A DNA stretch of 64,000 nucleotides. Source: Pseudomonadota bacterium (GTDB taxonomy: Bacteria; Pseudomonadota; Alphaproteobacteria; Rhodobacterales; Rhodobacteraceae). A model generated the notes under the pieces. The model searched no databases. It saw only the letters and a program-made list of their open reading frames with translations, and had not been told where the DNA came from. Shown piece by piece: positions 18,880 to 27,560 of the stretch (its first letter is position 1; the number at the start of each line of letters is the position of its first letter). The stretch spans positions 1 through 64,000 of the forward strand of contig JAJXZX010000007.1 in assembly GCA_021779835.1 (NCBI GenBank). The letters run 5' to 3'. The translations under genes and the position numbers were made by a program.

Positions 18880-20153
18880 GCGATTTGCCGCGTCAGTGCG
18901 CGCGCGACGCGAACCGCGCTGGCGAATCCGTCCTCGTGAAAGCCATGGCGCAGATAGGCACCGGCGAAAAACGTGCGGTTCTCGCCCTGAATCGCCGCAA
19001 TATCCGCCTGTGCGGCAATCGCGCCGCGATCGAAAACCGGGTGATAAAATACCGTCTCATCGTAAATCGCATCCTCCGCGATCGGCGTGATCGGGTTCAG
19101 CGTCAGAAACAGCGGATCGCTCTGGGGTATATTTTGCAGCCGGTTCATCCAGTAAGTCACCGCAATCGCTTGGGTTTCATCGCGCCCGTTTGATTGGTAG
19201 ACCCACGACGACCAGCACCCCCGGCGAAGCGGCATCTGGCCCGAATCGCGGTGCAAAACCGCGCGGTTTCGCTGATAGCGCAGCGCCGACAGCGCCGACG
19301 TTTCCGCCCGCGTCGGCGCCTCGATCAACGCGAGCGCCTGATCGGAGTGGCAGGCAAAAATCACCTGATCATAGCGTTCCGGCAGCGCCCCCTCTGCGTA
19401 AACCGACACGCCCAACGGCCCGCGCCGCACCAGCCGCACAGGCGTTCCGGGGCGCAAATCAACGCCAGACAGACGCAGGTTCGCCTCCAACCGGCGCACA
19501 TATTCGATGCTGCCGCCCTTCACCGTCCACCATTGGTGCTGCCCGCCCACCGACATCAGGCCGTGGTTGCGGAAAAAGCTCAGCAGCGTGCGCGCGGGAA
19601 ATCCCTCGATCTCTGACGGCGGAGTTGACCAGATCGCCCCGCTCACCGGCAGCAGGTAATACCGGCGGAACCAGTCCCCAAGCCCCAGTTCTCGCGTCAG
19701 CTCGCCAATCGTCATGTCGTCGCGCACCGCAGCCTCTGCGCGAGAATTGAAGCGCGCGATATCCACCAGCATCCGCGCGAATGCAGGGCGCAGCAGGTTG
19801 CGCCGCTGCGCAAACAGCGCCGATGGGCTGCGCAGCGCATATTCCAACCGCCCCCCATCAATGGTCGCGCCAAAGCTCATGTCGCTCGGTTGCGTCGGAA
19901 CGTCGAGGTCGGCAAACAGGCGCGTCAGATGCGGATAGTTTACATGGTTGAACACGATAAACCCGGTATCGACCGGCTGATCGCCGCGCAGCCCCGCCAT
20001 CACCGTGCGCGCGTGTCCGCCCAGACGCGGCGCCGCCTCAAAGACCGTCACATCGTCATGCGGCGCCAGCATCCACGCAGCGGCAAGGCCAGAAATGCCG
20101 CCACCAATCACCGCGATGCGGCGGGGCGCCTGTCTGGGGGTATCGAAGGCCAT
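18876..20153 (-). CDS. FAD-dependent amine oxidase/desaturase-like protein, first gene of lipid operon
   Basis: 425 residues from the ATG at 20153. The N-terminal dinucleotide-binding motif IAVIGGGISGLAAAW and the downstream FEAAPRLGGHARTV are those of the amine oxidase/phytoene desaturase superfamily. The C-terminal FAGAYLRHGFHEDGFASA closes the FAD site. In Rhodobacter sphaeroides a homologous RpoE-regulated locus has been tied to unusual (furan) fatty acids; a lipid desaturase or oxidase role here is inferred from that. Its promoter is the leftward TGATCC element at 20207-20212. Confidence 0.88.
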   Translation of the reverse strand: MAFDTPRQAPRRIAVIGGGISGLAAAWMLAPHDDVTVFEAAPRLGGHARTVMAGLRGDQPVDTGFIVFNHVNYPHLTRLFADLDVPTQPSDMSFGATIDGGRLEYALRSPSALFAQRRNLLRPAFARMLVDIARFNSRAEAAVRDDMTIGELTRELGLGDWFRRYYLLPVSGAIWSTPPSEIEGFPARTLLSFFRNHGLMSVGGQHQWWTVKGGSIEYVRRLEANLRLSGVDLRPGTPVRLVRRGPLGVSVYAEGALPERYDQVIFACHSDQALALIEAPTRAETSALSALRYQRNRAVLHRDSGQMPLRRGCWSSWVYQSNGRDETQAIAVTYWMNRLQNIPQSDPLFLTLNPITPIAEDAIYDETVFYHPVFDRGAIAAQADIAAIQGENRTFFAGAYLRHGFHEDGFASAVRVARALTRQIA

Positions 20154-20182
20154 GCGCGTTTTCCATCCAAATGTCGTCTTTC

Positions 20183-20212
20183 TTAGTACGCGCCCGCCGC
20201 CGCGCCGGATCA
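20183..20212 (-). promoter_or_regulatory. Leftward RpoE-type promoter of the lipid operon
   Basis: On the minus strand, TGATCC (20212-20207) is followed after 18 bp by TACTAAGA (20188-20181). TGATCC is the -35 recognised by RpoE-ChrR-type ECF sigma factors in Rhodobacter (family knowledge). The element is a mirror image of the rightward promoter, separated by four adenines, and lies about 30 bp ahead of the ATG at 20153. Confidence 0.75.
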
Positions 20213-20216
20213 AAAA

Positions 20217-20246
20217 TGATCCGGTTCTTCCCCCGCGCCGTAATAG
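20217..20246 (+). promoter_or_regulatory. Rightward RpoE-type autoregulatory promoter of rpoE-chrR
   Basis: TGATCC (20217-20222), an 18-bp spacer, then TAATAG (20241-20246). It forms the right half of a back-to-back pair with GGATCA (20207-20212) on the other strand. Position about 65 bp before the rpoE GTG fits a primary promoter. Autoregulation by RpoE is the known behaviour of this system. Confidence 0.8.
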
Positions 20247-20310
20247 CGGTATGTTGGACCAGAATGTCATCATATCTCGCCGGTCGAATCCGGCCGTCAG
20301 GGGAGTTGCC

Positions 20311-20901
20311 GTGCCAGTCAAACCGGCCCCGCCGGGAACGTCCGACGCGCCGATGGACGCTCCATCGGTTCAAACGCTGTGGCTTCTTGCCGTCCGCGAC
20401 CACCGCGACCGCGCGGCCTTCGGGCAGTTGTTCGACTTTTACGCGCCCCGCATCAAATCCATGCTGATGCGCGGCGGCATGTCCGCTGCCGCGGTCGAGG
20501 ATATCGTGCAAGATGCGATGATAAAGGTCTGGCAGCGGGCAGAGCAATTTGACCCCACCCGCGCGCCCGCCTCTGCCTGGATCTATCGCATCGCGCGCAA
20601 TCGTCAGATCGAGGTGCTTCGCCGCGAACGGCGCCCCCTGCCTGACGACCTGATCTCCGGTGACGAGGCCTCGGACCCCGATGCAGCTGACATCATCGGC
20701 TTGCAGCAGGACGCGAACCACCTGCGCGCCGCCTTGCACCGCCTGCCGCAGGATCAGCGCATAATGATCGAGCAGGCGTTTCTGGGCGAACTTACCCATA
20801 GCGAGATCCGCGACGCGACCGGCCTCGCCCTCGGGACCATCAAATCACGCATCCGGCTGGCGCTGGAGCGGTTGCGGCACGACCTAAGGACGTTAAGATA
20901 A
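20311..20901 (+). CDS. rpoE: ECF sigma factor RpoE (singlet-oxygen response)
   Basis: 196 residues from a GTG at 20311, preferred because AGGGGAG (20299-20305) sits five bases ahead. ATG codons at 20251 (inside the leader) and 20353 are less well placed. Region 2 contains VEDIVQDAMIKVWQRAEQFDP and WIYRIARNRQIEVLRR. Region 4 contains LPQDQRIMIEQAFLGELTHS and GLALGTIKSRIRLALERLR. It directs transcription of the singlet-oxygen regulon and is held inactive by ChrR, encoded two bases downstream. Similarity to the Rhodobacter RpoE group rests on ChrR pairing and the promoter. Confidence 0.93.
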   Translation: MPVKPAPPGTSDAPMDAPSVQTLWLLAVRDHRDRAAFGQLFDFYAPRIKSMLMRGGMSAAAVEDIVQDAMIKVWQRAEQFDPTRAPASAWIYRIARNRQIEVLRRERRPLPDDLISGDEASDPDAADIIGLQQDANHLRAALHRLPQDQRIMIEQAFLGELTHSEIRDATGLALGTIKSRIRLALERLRHDLRTLR

Positions 20902-20903
20902 CC

Positions 20904-21539
20904 ATGAATACCGTTACCCATCACCTGCCCGATTGGATGATCCGCGCCTATGTCGCTGGCGGTCTGGGCCGCGCATTCTCGCTGGTGGTTGCGGCGCATG
21001 TCACGCTGTGTGACGAATGCCGCGCCCAGATGGAAGGCGAAGAGGCGAGCGGCGGTATCGTGTTCGAGGACCAGCGGCCAGAGGCCGTTGCGGTCGATCT
21101 GAAAGCGCGCGTCATGGCCTCGCTTGATACGGTGCCTGCGTCGCCCGCCCAACCGGCGCAGCAGGGCATCTATCCGGGGGCAGTGATGGCAGCGCTGAAA
21201 GGCCGCGCGCCGCGCTGGCGCACCCTTGGCGGGGGAATCCGGCAGGCGGTGTTGTCGCATGACGCGGAAGGCTCGGCGCGGCTTTTGTATATTCCCGGGC
21301 GGGTCGCCGTCCCCGATCATGGCCACAAGGGGTTGGAGCTGACGCTCGTCCTGCAGGGCAGCTTTGCCGATGAAACCGGGCGTTTTGCGGTCGGCGATGT
21401 CGAGGTGGCGGGGGCCGAGTTGGAACATCAACCAATTGCCGAGCAGGGCGCGCCCTGCATCTGCCTTGCCGCGACAGATGCGCCGCTGCGGTTCAGCAGC
21501 TTCGTGCCGCGTTTGCTGCAACCGATCTTCCGGATCTGA
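20904..21539 (+). CDS. chrR: ChrR, zinc anti-sigma factor and cupin sensor
   Basis: 211 residues. The N-terminal anti-sigma domain has the zinc set H7, H32, C36 and C39 (the last three in AAHVTLCDEC). The C-terminal cupin-like domain has HGHKGLELTLVLQG and LEHQPIAE, supplying the second metal site. In Rhodobacter sphaeroides ChrR binds and inhibits RpoE until singlet oxygen releases it. All key ligands appear conserved, so the switch should be functional. Immediately downstream of rpoE, in one operon. Confidence 0.94.
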   Translation: MNTVTHHLPDWMIRAYVAGGLGRAFSLVVAAHVTLCDECRAQMEGEEASGGIVFEDQRPEAVAVDLKARVMASLDTVPASPAQPAQQGIYPGAVMAALKGRAPRWRTLGGGIRQAVLSHDAEGSARLLYIPGRVAVPDHGHKGLELTLVLQGSFADETGRFAVGDVEVAGAELEHQPIAEQGAPCICLAATDAPLRFSSFVPRLLQPIFRI

Positions 21540-21613
21540 CGCGGGGTTCGCGCAGGTAAAGCGCCGCCAACGCTGAAACACGCCCGCAATCCACCGTGCC
21601 AACCGCATGACGC

Positions 21614-22549
21614 TCATCCCGCAGCGCCCGCTGCTGGCCGCATCTCGGCCGTCGCCGCACTGCTGCGCGACGCCTGTCCGCTGAGCCGCACGGCGCGGTT
21701 ACCGCGGTTCTGCCCGAGCTTACCCTCTGCCAGCCGCCGCCCGTCGGCGCCCTCAAGCACGATCCGCTCCAGCGCGGCGGCGGGTATCGGCAGCACATCC
21801 CCCGCCTGCAACCGCAACACAGCAGCCAGCGGAATCGTCACGCGGTGCAGCACCGCCGTCAGTTGCGCCGAGGCACCCATCACCACGTCAGCCAGAGTCA
21901 CCGGCACCTCGTTAGCCGCCACGTGTTCAACCGGCGCCAGCGCCGGCGCCACGCCGCGCCCCTGCGCAGGCAGCACCAGCAAGACCTCGCCGCGCCGCGC
22001 GCCGCCCGCCAGCGACAGCGTCACCAGAAACACCCGGTAGGTCACATCTTCCAGCAAGAGCCCAAGCGGGCGCGGATCGTCAAGGAAGGAGGCATAGCGG
22101 AACCCGCCCGCCCAGACCACATCCTGCGATGCGGCCAGTTCCTCCTCCACCCCGGTCAGCACCCGGTCAATCAGCCCCGCCGACATCGCCGCATCGGTGC
22201 GCGTGGGCTTGCGCGCCGCAGGCTCGCCTAGCCCCGCGCGCCCCATCGTCATCACCTCGATCAGCCCGGCCAGCACGCCGGGCGCAATCGCGATCAGCCC
22301 CAGCGACTCGCCCGGCCCCCCCAGCATCCCCAACAACGCGCGGTCCGGTGGCAGGTCCAATACCTCGGTCAGCGAGCGTCGCGCCTCGGTCATGCCCTCA
22401 ATCACCAACTCCAGCCCCGGCACCTCCTGCGCCGCCCGCGCCAGCGCCAGCCGCAGTGCCTTGACCGGCGTCACCCCCGCCGCCTCCGCCACGGGTTTCC
22501 GCGCCGCCAGCTTTCGCCGTAATACCGACTGAGTGCTATCCCCTGCCAT
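21614..22549 (-). CDS. FliM/FliN-family flagellar motor switch-like protein
   Basis: 311 residues from the ATG at 22549 (the frame opens with a TTG five codons earlier). A FliM-like middle region includes RTDAAMSAGLIDRVL and WAGGFRYASFLDDPRPL. The C-terminal SpoA (FliN-like) domain includes VTIPLAAVLRLQAGDVLPIPA. No other flagellar gene is in the window, which is unusual for a switch component. It may be a stray member of a flagellar set elsewhere or a diverged SpoA protein. It is separated by 86 bp from the start-proximal neighbour's stop. Confidence 0.78.
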   Translation of the reverse strand: MAGDSTQSVLRRKLAARKPVAEAAGVTPVKALRLALARAAQEVPGLELVIEGMTEARRSLTEVLDLPPDRALLGMLGGPGESLGLIAIAPGVLAGLIEVMTMGRAGLGEPAARKPTRTDAAMSAGLIDRVLTGVEEELAASQDVVWAGGFRYASFLDDPRPLGLLLEDVTYRVFLVTLSLAGGARRGEVLLVLPAQGRGVAPALAPVEHVAANEVPVTLADVVMGASAQLTAVLHRVTIPLAAVLRLQAGDVLPIPAAALERIVLEGADGRRLAEGKLGQNRGNRAVRLSGQASRSSAATAEMRPAAGAAG

Positions 22550-22635
22550 GCCGTGCCCGTCCAATTCCGCCGTCCAACGCTTGGGCTCAGAACTGACAGA
22601 TCAAGGTTTAAGAAAGGTTGACGCGCGCCAATCGC

Positions 22636-25308
22636 TTAGGCCGCCCGCGCGATCCGGCGTGGAAAGCTCACCCGAAACGCCGCACCGCCCTGCCCGGGCA
22701 AATAGGCAATAGAGCCGCCCAGATTGGCCATGATCTCGCGGCAAATCGCAAGGCCCAGACCCGCGCCCCCTGCCCGCGCCTGATCGGTCAGCCGCGCGAA
22801 TTTCTCGAAAATGATCGCCTGCGATTCCTTCGGAATACCGCGGCCGTTGTCGATGAAATCCACATCAACCTGCCCGCCGCGCACCCGCACCTCGATGCGC
22901 AGCTTCGGCTTGGCCGCGTCGCAATATTTGCGCGCATTGGTCACCAGATTGATGAACACTTGGCTAAGCCGGTCCGAGTCCGTGCGCACCACCACCGTCT
23001 CGGTTGAATCGTCGCGCTCTACCGCCATGGCACCCGGCCCCGCCGCCATCAAGGCGCGGTCGATCAGGTCGCGCAAATCGACATCCACCTCGCTGAGCGT
23101 CACCTGCCCGTTTTCCAACACGCTCAGATCCAGCAGATCGTCCAACAGGCGCGTCAGCCGGATCGTCTCGTCATGGATGATGCCGGCGTATTTCAGCTCT
23201 TGCTCTTCCGTCATCCCGCCCTCCATCAGGATTTCGGAAAACGCCCGGATCGAGGTCATCGGCGTGCGCAATTCATGGCTGATCTGGCTCAGAAACGCAT
23301 CCTTCTGATCCGACAACTGTGTCAGCTTGCCATTTGCCTCGCGCAATGCCCGCGCCGTCCGGGTCAGTTCTTCCGACTTCGCCTCAAGCTGGTTGGAATA
23401 TTCCATGATCTGCGCGGTCTCGTTCGCCACGGCCATCAGATCCTCGACCGAAACTGCCGCCCCGCCCACGATCTGCGCGATCATCGCATGTGCCGTCGCC
23501 GCCCCAACCGAGCCTGACAGCCGCCGCTCCAACTGGTCGATAAACTGCGGCGTGGTGTCGGGCAGCAGGCCCGCCATGCCCTGCGCGCGCGCCTGCGCCG
23601 CAAAAAACGACTGCGCCGCCTCTGGCCCAAGGATGCGCTGCGACATCACCAACATATCCTCGGCCTCGGCCAGCCCGTGCGACCAGCCGCGCGCGCCCGG
23701 CCCCTGCTCGAACGCATTGACGAATTGCGCGCTCTGCAACCGCTCTACCGGGTCGGGAAAACTGGCGAGCGAGACCGTGCAAAACGCCAGCGTGTTCAGC
23801 GTCATCGACCAGAACAGCGCGTGCAGCAGGGGGTCCGCCTCTTCGATGCCAAACATCGCGTGCGGGCGCAGCCAGCCAATTCCAAACGGCCCGGCCTGCA
23901 TCACATGCTCTGGCATCAACCCGGTGGCGCCAAAGCTCGGCAGGAACAACGTGTACAGCCATACCGCGAAACCGATGCCCAACCCCGCCACCGCGCCCGT
24001 CCGTGTCCCGCCGCGCCAAAAGATACCGCCCAGCATTGCGGGCAAAACCTGCGCCGCACCGACAAAAGAGATCAACCCGATCGCCGCCAGCGCCTCGCCG
24101 CCGCCGGTTACGCGGTAGTAGCCATAGCCCAGCGCCAACACCCCCGCGATAGAGATGCGCCGCGACACCAGCACGATCTGCCGCACATCCCCCGCCACCG
24201 TCGCCTGCCGCGTCCCCACCTTCAGCCAAAACGGCATCACGATATGGTTCGACACCATGGTGGACAGCGCAATCGCCGCCACGATCACCATCGAGGTCGC
24301 GCTGGAAAAGCCACCCAGAAACGCCAGCATCGCCAGAGATCCGTGATGCAGGGCCAGTGGCAGCGTCAGCACGAACAGATCCGGGTTCGACCCCTTGGGC
24401 AGAACCTCCAACCCGACCACCGCGATGGGCACAACGAACAGACTCATCGCGAACAGATAGAGCGGAAAGGCCCAGGCCGCGGTCGCCAGATGCCGCTCGC
24501 TGACATTCTCAACCACCATGACCTGAAACATCCGCGGCAGGCTGACCACCGCCGCCGCCGAAAGAAATGTCAGACCTGCCCAGCGCCCTGGCTGCAGACG
24601 CCACCCCGACAGGCTCGACACATTGACCTTGGCTATGATGTCCGCCGGGCCGTCCGCCACCACCCAAACTACAAACACCCCCACCGTCAGCAGCGCCACC
24701 AGCTTCACCATCGCCTCGACCGCAATCGCGGTGACGACGCCCTGATGCTGCTCATTGGCATCCAGATTGCGCGTACCAAACAGAATGGTGAACATCGCCA
24801 ACCCGATGGCAACCCAAATCGCGGTCTGGCCGCTATCGGGTTTCCAGTCGTTCGGCGCGCCCTGCGCAAATACCCCAAACGACAGCGTAACCGATTGCAA
24901 TTGCAGCGCGATATACGGCGTCGCCGACACCACGGCCAGCAAGGTCACCATCACGCCCAGCAGGTTCGATTTGCCATAACGGGCCGAGATGAGGTCGGCG
25001 ATCGACGTCACCCTCTGCGTCTTGCCTATCCTCACCAGCTTGCGCAGCAACCACCACCAGCCGATGAACATCAACGTCGGCCCCAGATAGATCGTGGCAA
25101 ACTCAAGCCCCGACCGTGCCGCATAGCCCACCGCGCCGTAAAACGTCCACGCGGTGCAGTAGATCGACAGCGACAGCGTATACACCAGCGGCGAGCGCAG
25201 CCATTTTATGCCGCCCTGTGCCGCCCGTTGCTCTACCACAAAGGCCACGATGAACAGCAACAGCACATAGCCAAGGCAGGCCAGAACCAGCAGCTTGAAC
25301 GGTATCAT
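22636..25308 (-). CDS. Sodium:solute symporter-histidine kinase fusion
   Basis: 890 residues. About 1-490 are a sodium:solute symporter (PutP-like) domain with many membrane segments, including YTLSLSIYCTAWTFYGAVGY and SIADLISARYGKS. A linker follows, then a histidine kinase core: phosphoacceptor H in FLSQISHELRTPM, N-box in FINLVTNARKY, G-boxes in DFIDNGRGIPKE and GGAGLGLAICREI. This is the CbrA-like layout in which transport or substrate occupancy signals to a kinase. Its ATG overlaps the preceding stop by 4 bp. The likely partner is the response regulator two genes upstream. The ligand is unknown. Confidence 0.92.
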   Translation of the reverse strand: MIPFKLLVLACLGYVLLLFIVAFVVEQRAAQGGIKWLRSPLVYTLSLSIYCTAWTFYGAVGYAARSGLEFATIYLGPTLMFIGWWWLLRKLVRIGKTQRVTSIADLISARYGKSNLLGVMVTLLAVVSATPYIALQLQSVTLSFGVFAQGAPNDWKPDSGQTAIWVAIGLAMFTILFGTRNLDANEQHQGVVTAIAVEAMVKLVALLTVGVFVVWVVADGPADIIAKVNVSSLSGWRLQPGRWAGLTFLSAAAVVSLPRMFQVMVVENVSERHLATAAWAFPLYLFAMSLFVVPIAVVGLEVLPKGSNPDLFVLTLPLALHHGSLAMLAFLGGFSSATSMVIVAAIALSTMVSNHIVMPFWLKVGTRQATVAGDVRQIVLVSRRISIAGVLALGYGYYRVTGGGEALAAIGLISFVGAAQVLPAMLGGIFWRGGTRTGAVAGLGIGFAVWLYTLFLPSFGATGLMPEHVMQAGPFGIGWLRPHAMFGIEEADPLLHALFWSMTLNTLAFCTVSLASFPDPVERLQSAQFVNAFEQGPGARGWSHGLAEAEDMLVMSQRILGPEAAQSFFAAQARAQGMAGLLPDTTPQFIDQLERRLSGSVGAATAHAMIAQIVGGAAVSVEDLMAVANETAQIMEYSNQLEAKSEELTRTARALREANGKLTQLSDQKDAFLSQISHELRTPMTSIRAFSEILMEGGMTEEQELKYAGIIHDETIRLTRLLDDLLDLSVLENGQVTLSEVDVDLRDLIDRALMAAGPGAMAVERDDSTETVVVRTDSDRLSQVFINLVTNARKYCDAAKPKLRIEVRVRGGQVDVDFIDNGRGIPKESQAIIFEKFARLTDQARAGGAGLGLAICREIMANLGGSIAYLPGQGGAAFRVSFPRRIARAA

Positions 25309-25586
25309 CGACCCGCTCCGCCCTCATCCCAGGCGTCGCCCGCCTCTTCCGTCACTGGTGCCAACCGGCGCGAGATCAGATAGGCCAGAACGATCAGCAC
25401 GGGCCACACAAGAAACAGATACACCCCATCCACCGCCGTCGAGCGCGCCCCCGTCGCCTGCGGCCCCCACAAGATCGGCAGCATGAACAAAAACACCCCC
25501 AACACCGGCAACAACCGCGCCGCATCCATCAGCCGCCGCAGCCGATAGCCGCGCCGCTCCAGAAACAGCGCGCGCCCGCGTCGCAT
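25305..25586 (-). CDS. Small two-helix membrane protein between response regulator and SSF kinase
   Basis: 93 residues from the ATG at 25586 (a TTG precedes it by one codon). A basic N-terminus (RGRALFLERRGYRLRRL) is followed by two hydrophobic segments, LLPVLGVFLFMLPILW and VYLFLVWPVLIVLAYLI, and an acidic tail. It resembles no enzyme I know. Stop and start overlaps on both sides make it an integral member of the sensory operon. A role as an accessory subunit of the symporter-kinase is inference from position only. Confidence 0.75.
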   Translation of the reverse strand: MRRGRALFLERRGYRLRRLMDAARLLPVLGVFLFMLPILWGPQATGARSTAVDGVYLFLVWPVLIVLAYLISRRLAPVTEEAGDAWDEGGAGR

Positions 25587-25954
25587 CAAAAGCCCCCCAA
25601 GGCACGGACCGAGGCGAGGATTTCTGTATTGGCAAACGGCTTGGTCATGAACTGGCTCGCGCCATACCGCTCTGCCATCTCGCGGTCGCGGCCTTGGCTT
25701 TTGGCGGTCAGCATCAGGATCGGCAGCGTTCGCGTCGCCGCATCCCCGCGCAATTCCTGCAATATCTCAAACCCGGACCGCCCCGGCAACATCACGTCAA
25801 GCACCACCACATCCGGCGCCATCTGCCGCACCACCGCTGCCGCGTCCGCCCCGTCCGTATGTGTGCTGACCCGCCAGCCATCACGCGACAGGATGAACTG
25901 GATCGCCTCGATGATGTTCGGCTCATCCTCGATCAGCAGGACATGCTTACCCAT
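25586..25954 (-). CDS. Single-domain response regulator
   Basis: 122 residues from the ATG at 25954 (MGKHVLLIEDEPN). It is a stand-alone receiver: acidic pocket E9/D10, phosphoacceptor D53 in VVVLDVMLPGRSG, T/S in LMLTAKSQ and the lysine in FMTKPFANTE. There is no DNA-binding output domain, so it signals through protein contacts or a phosphorelay. It is first in the operon with the SSF-histidine kinase. Confidence 0.9.
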   Translation of the reverse strand: MGKHVLLIEDEPNIIEAIQFILSRDGWRVSTHTDGADAAAVVRQMAPDVVVLDVMLPGRSGFEILQELRGDAATRTLPILMLTAKSQGRDREMAERYGASQFMTKPFANTEILASVRALGGF

Positions 25955-26074
25955 CCCTTGCCTCCCCCCTCGCGCTCGTTGGCGCATGTTATTTGCGTGA
26001 CTATCGGGCAGAACTACCGCCCCGTCAAACCCCGTGCTGTCGAACCCTTCGCCGCGCCTTCCGTCAGAAAACAC

Positions 26075-27376
26075 TCAAAACTCTTCGGTCAGGATCGACG
26101 GCTCGCGCCGTGCCTGACACTCTACACGCGGACAGATGCGGCAGGTCGGCCCCACCGGCTGCACCACGCCCACCGCCGCCGCCGCATCCGGCACGATCAG
26201 CATCGTTGCCTCCAGCACCGGGGGCGCATCGAACCCCACCGCGCCGACCGGCTGACAGATCGCATAAACCAGATGCCGCGTGGGCACCCTTCCCGCCATT
26301 TCCACCACCGCCCGCACCGGCACCATCGGTCGCGACAGCGCCTGATAAAGCGGCCACAGCGGGCACGCCGCCCCAAACCGCGGCACGGCAAACCCCTCCA
26401 CCGCGCGCCGCAACGTCAGGGCCCCCGCGCCGTCGCAAATCACCAGCCCAACGCGCGCGTCCGGCACCGCCGCAAAGCGCCGCAACACCATCGCCAGATC
26501 GACCCCGAACAGTTGCGCCAAGCGCGCCGGGTCACCCTTCCCCGCCGCTGCAGCCGCACGAAACGCTGGCATCGGCAGCCGCCGCGCATCCTCGGCATAG
26601 CGCGTGAAAACCCGTTCCGCGATCCGCCGGGCAGAGGCTGATGTCGCCCCCAACCCTTCCTCGACCGCCGCCGCGACTTTCACCGCCGCAGCTTCCAACT
26701 GAGGCACATGCCAGCCCCGCGCATCCAACCAGGCCTCGACCTCTTCCTGCGGAGCCGCGAGCGTGCCCTCCTCTACCGCCGCACCATCCAGATAGGCGAC
26801 CAGGGCCTCGGCCCCTTTCGCCAGCCGCTCGGCATCCTGATGCAGGTTGCGCTGAAACCGCGCGCGCCACTCCGGCTCAATATCCTCGGTATCGGTCAGG
26901 ATCGTCGCGGTTGACCGCACCGAGGTCACCGCCGACAAAACCTCATGCAAAGAGGACGATAGATACGGGTCATGCGCCATCCGATCCGACAGCGCCTCCA
27001 CCGTGCGCCCCAACAGACCGACGCGCCCGTGCTGCGCCACCAGCAGCCCCGCCCAGCCGGGAAAGCGGCCGACAAATTCCTCAATCCGCTCCAACTCCGG
27101 CCGCTCCGGCCCCACTACGCCGCCCTCGCCGGCCGCCGCATCGCGCAGGCCGTCCAACAGCGCCGCCTCAGCTCCCTCGGCCAGCACCGCGACGTCGACA
27201 CCCAACGCCTCGGCAATCCGCCGCAACATGCCCTCGCCAATCTTGCGCCGGTTATGTTCGATCAGGTTGAGGTAAGAGGCCGAAATCCCCACCAGCCGCG
27301 CCAGATCGGCCTGCTTCACGCCGCTCAGCGCCCGCCGCTCGCGGATCCGGCTTCCCGTCAACGCCGATCGCGCCAT
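26075..27376 (-). CDS. XRE-family regulator with DUF2083 domain (PccR/ScfR/RamB type)
   Basis: 433 residues from the ATG at 27376. An N-terminal helix-turn-helix (about 6-62) contains RIRERRALSGVKQADLARLVG and SASYLNLIEHNRR. The C-terminal DUF2083 region ends in a cysteine cluster, PTCRICPRVECQARREPS. Relatives control propionyl-CoA carboxylase, isocitrate lyase or other short-chain acyl-CoA genes and are thought to sense acyl-CoA (for example PccR of Rhodobacter). No such target is adjacent, so its regulon is elsewhere or undetermined. Confidence 0.85.
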   Translation of the reverse strand: MARSALTGSRIRERRALSGVKQADLARLVGISASYLNLIEHNRRKIGEGMLRRIAEALGVDVAVLAEGAEAALLDGLRDAAAGEGGVVGPERPELERIEEFVGRFPGWAGLLVAQHGRVGLLGRTVEALSDRMAHDPYLSSSLHEVLSAVTSVRSTATILTDTEDIEPEWRARFQRNLHQDAERLAKGAEALVAYLDGAAVEEGTLAAPQEEVEAWLDARGWHVPQLEAAAVKVAAAVEEGLGATSASARRIAERVFTRYAEDARRLPMPAFRAAAAAGKGDPARLAQLFGVDLAMVLRRFAAVPDARVGLVICDGAGALTLRRAVEGFAVPRFGAACPLWPLYQALSRPMVPVRAVVEMAGRVPTRHLVYAICQPVGAVGFDAPPVLEATMLIVPDAAAAVGVVQPVGPTCRICPRVECQARREPSILTEEF

Positions 27377-27463
27377 GGCTTTGCCTCCCAGCTTCCCCCT
27401 CCGAAATTGACAGGAAAACAGCCATCCGACAATCGCTTGGCCAAAGGTTTTCCAAAACCAGCC

Positions 27464-27543
27464 TTGCTTTGGTCGAAATTTCTGTGACGGAGGCACTACC
27501 CGCGCCGTTGGAGCCTCCGGCGGGGATATTTTGACCAAAGCAA
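27464..27543. repeat. 80-nt imperfect palindromic element
   Basis: Outer arms TTGCTTTGGTC (27464-27474) and GACCAAAGCAA (27533-27543) pair perfectly. Pairing continues inward (GAAATTTC against GGATATTT with one mismatch and one G-U). An inner stem GGAGGC (27489-27494) / GCCTCC (27513-27518) follows. The right arm GGATATTTTGACCAAAGC also matches a copy at 52752-52774. It lies between the end of the pyrimidine operon and the XRE gene. Confidence 0.6.
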
Positions 27544-27560
27544 TTGAACCGCAAAAGCAA

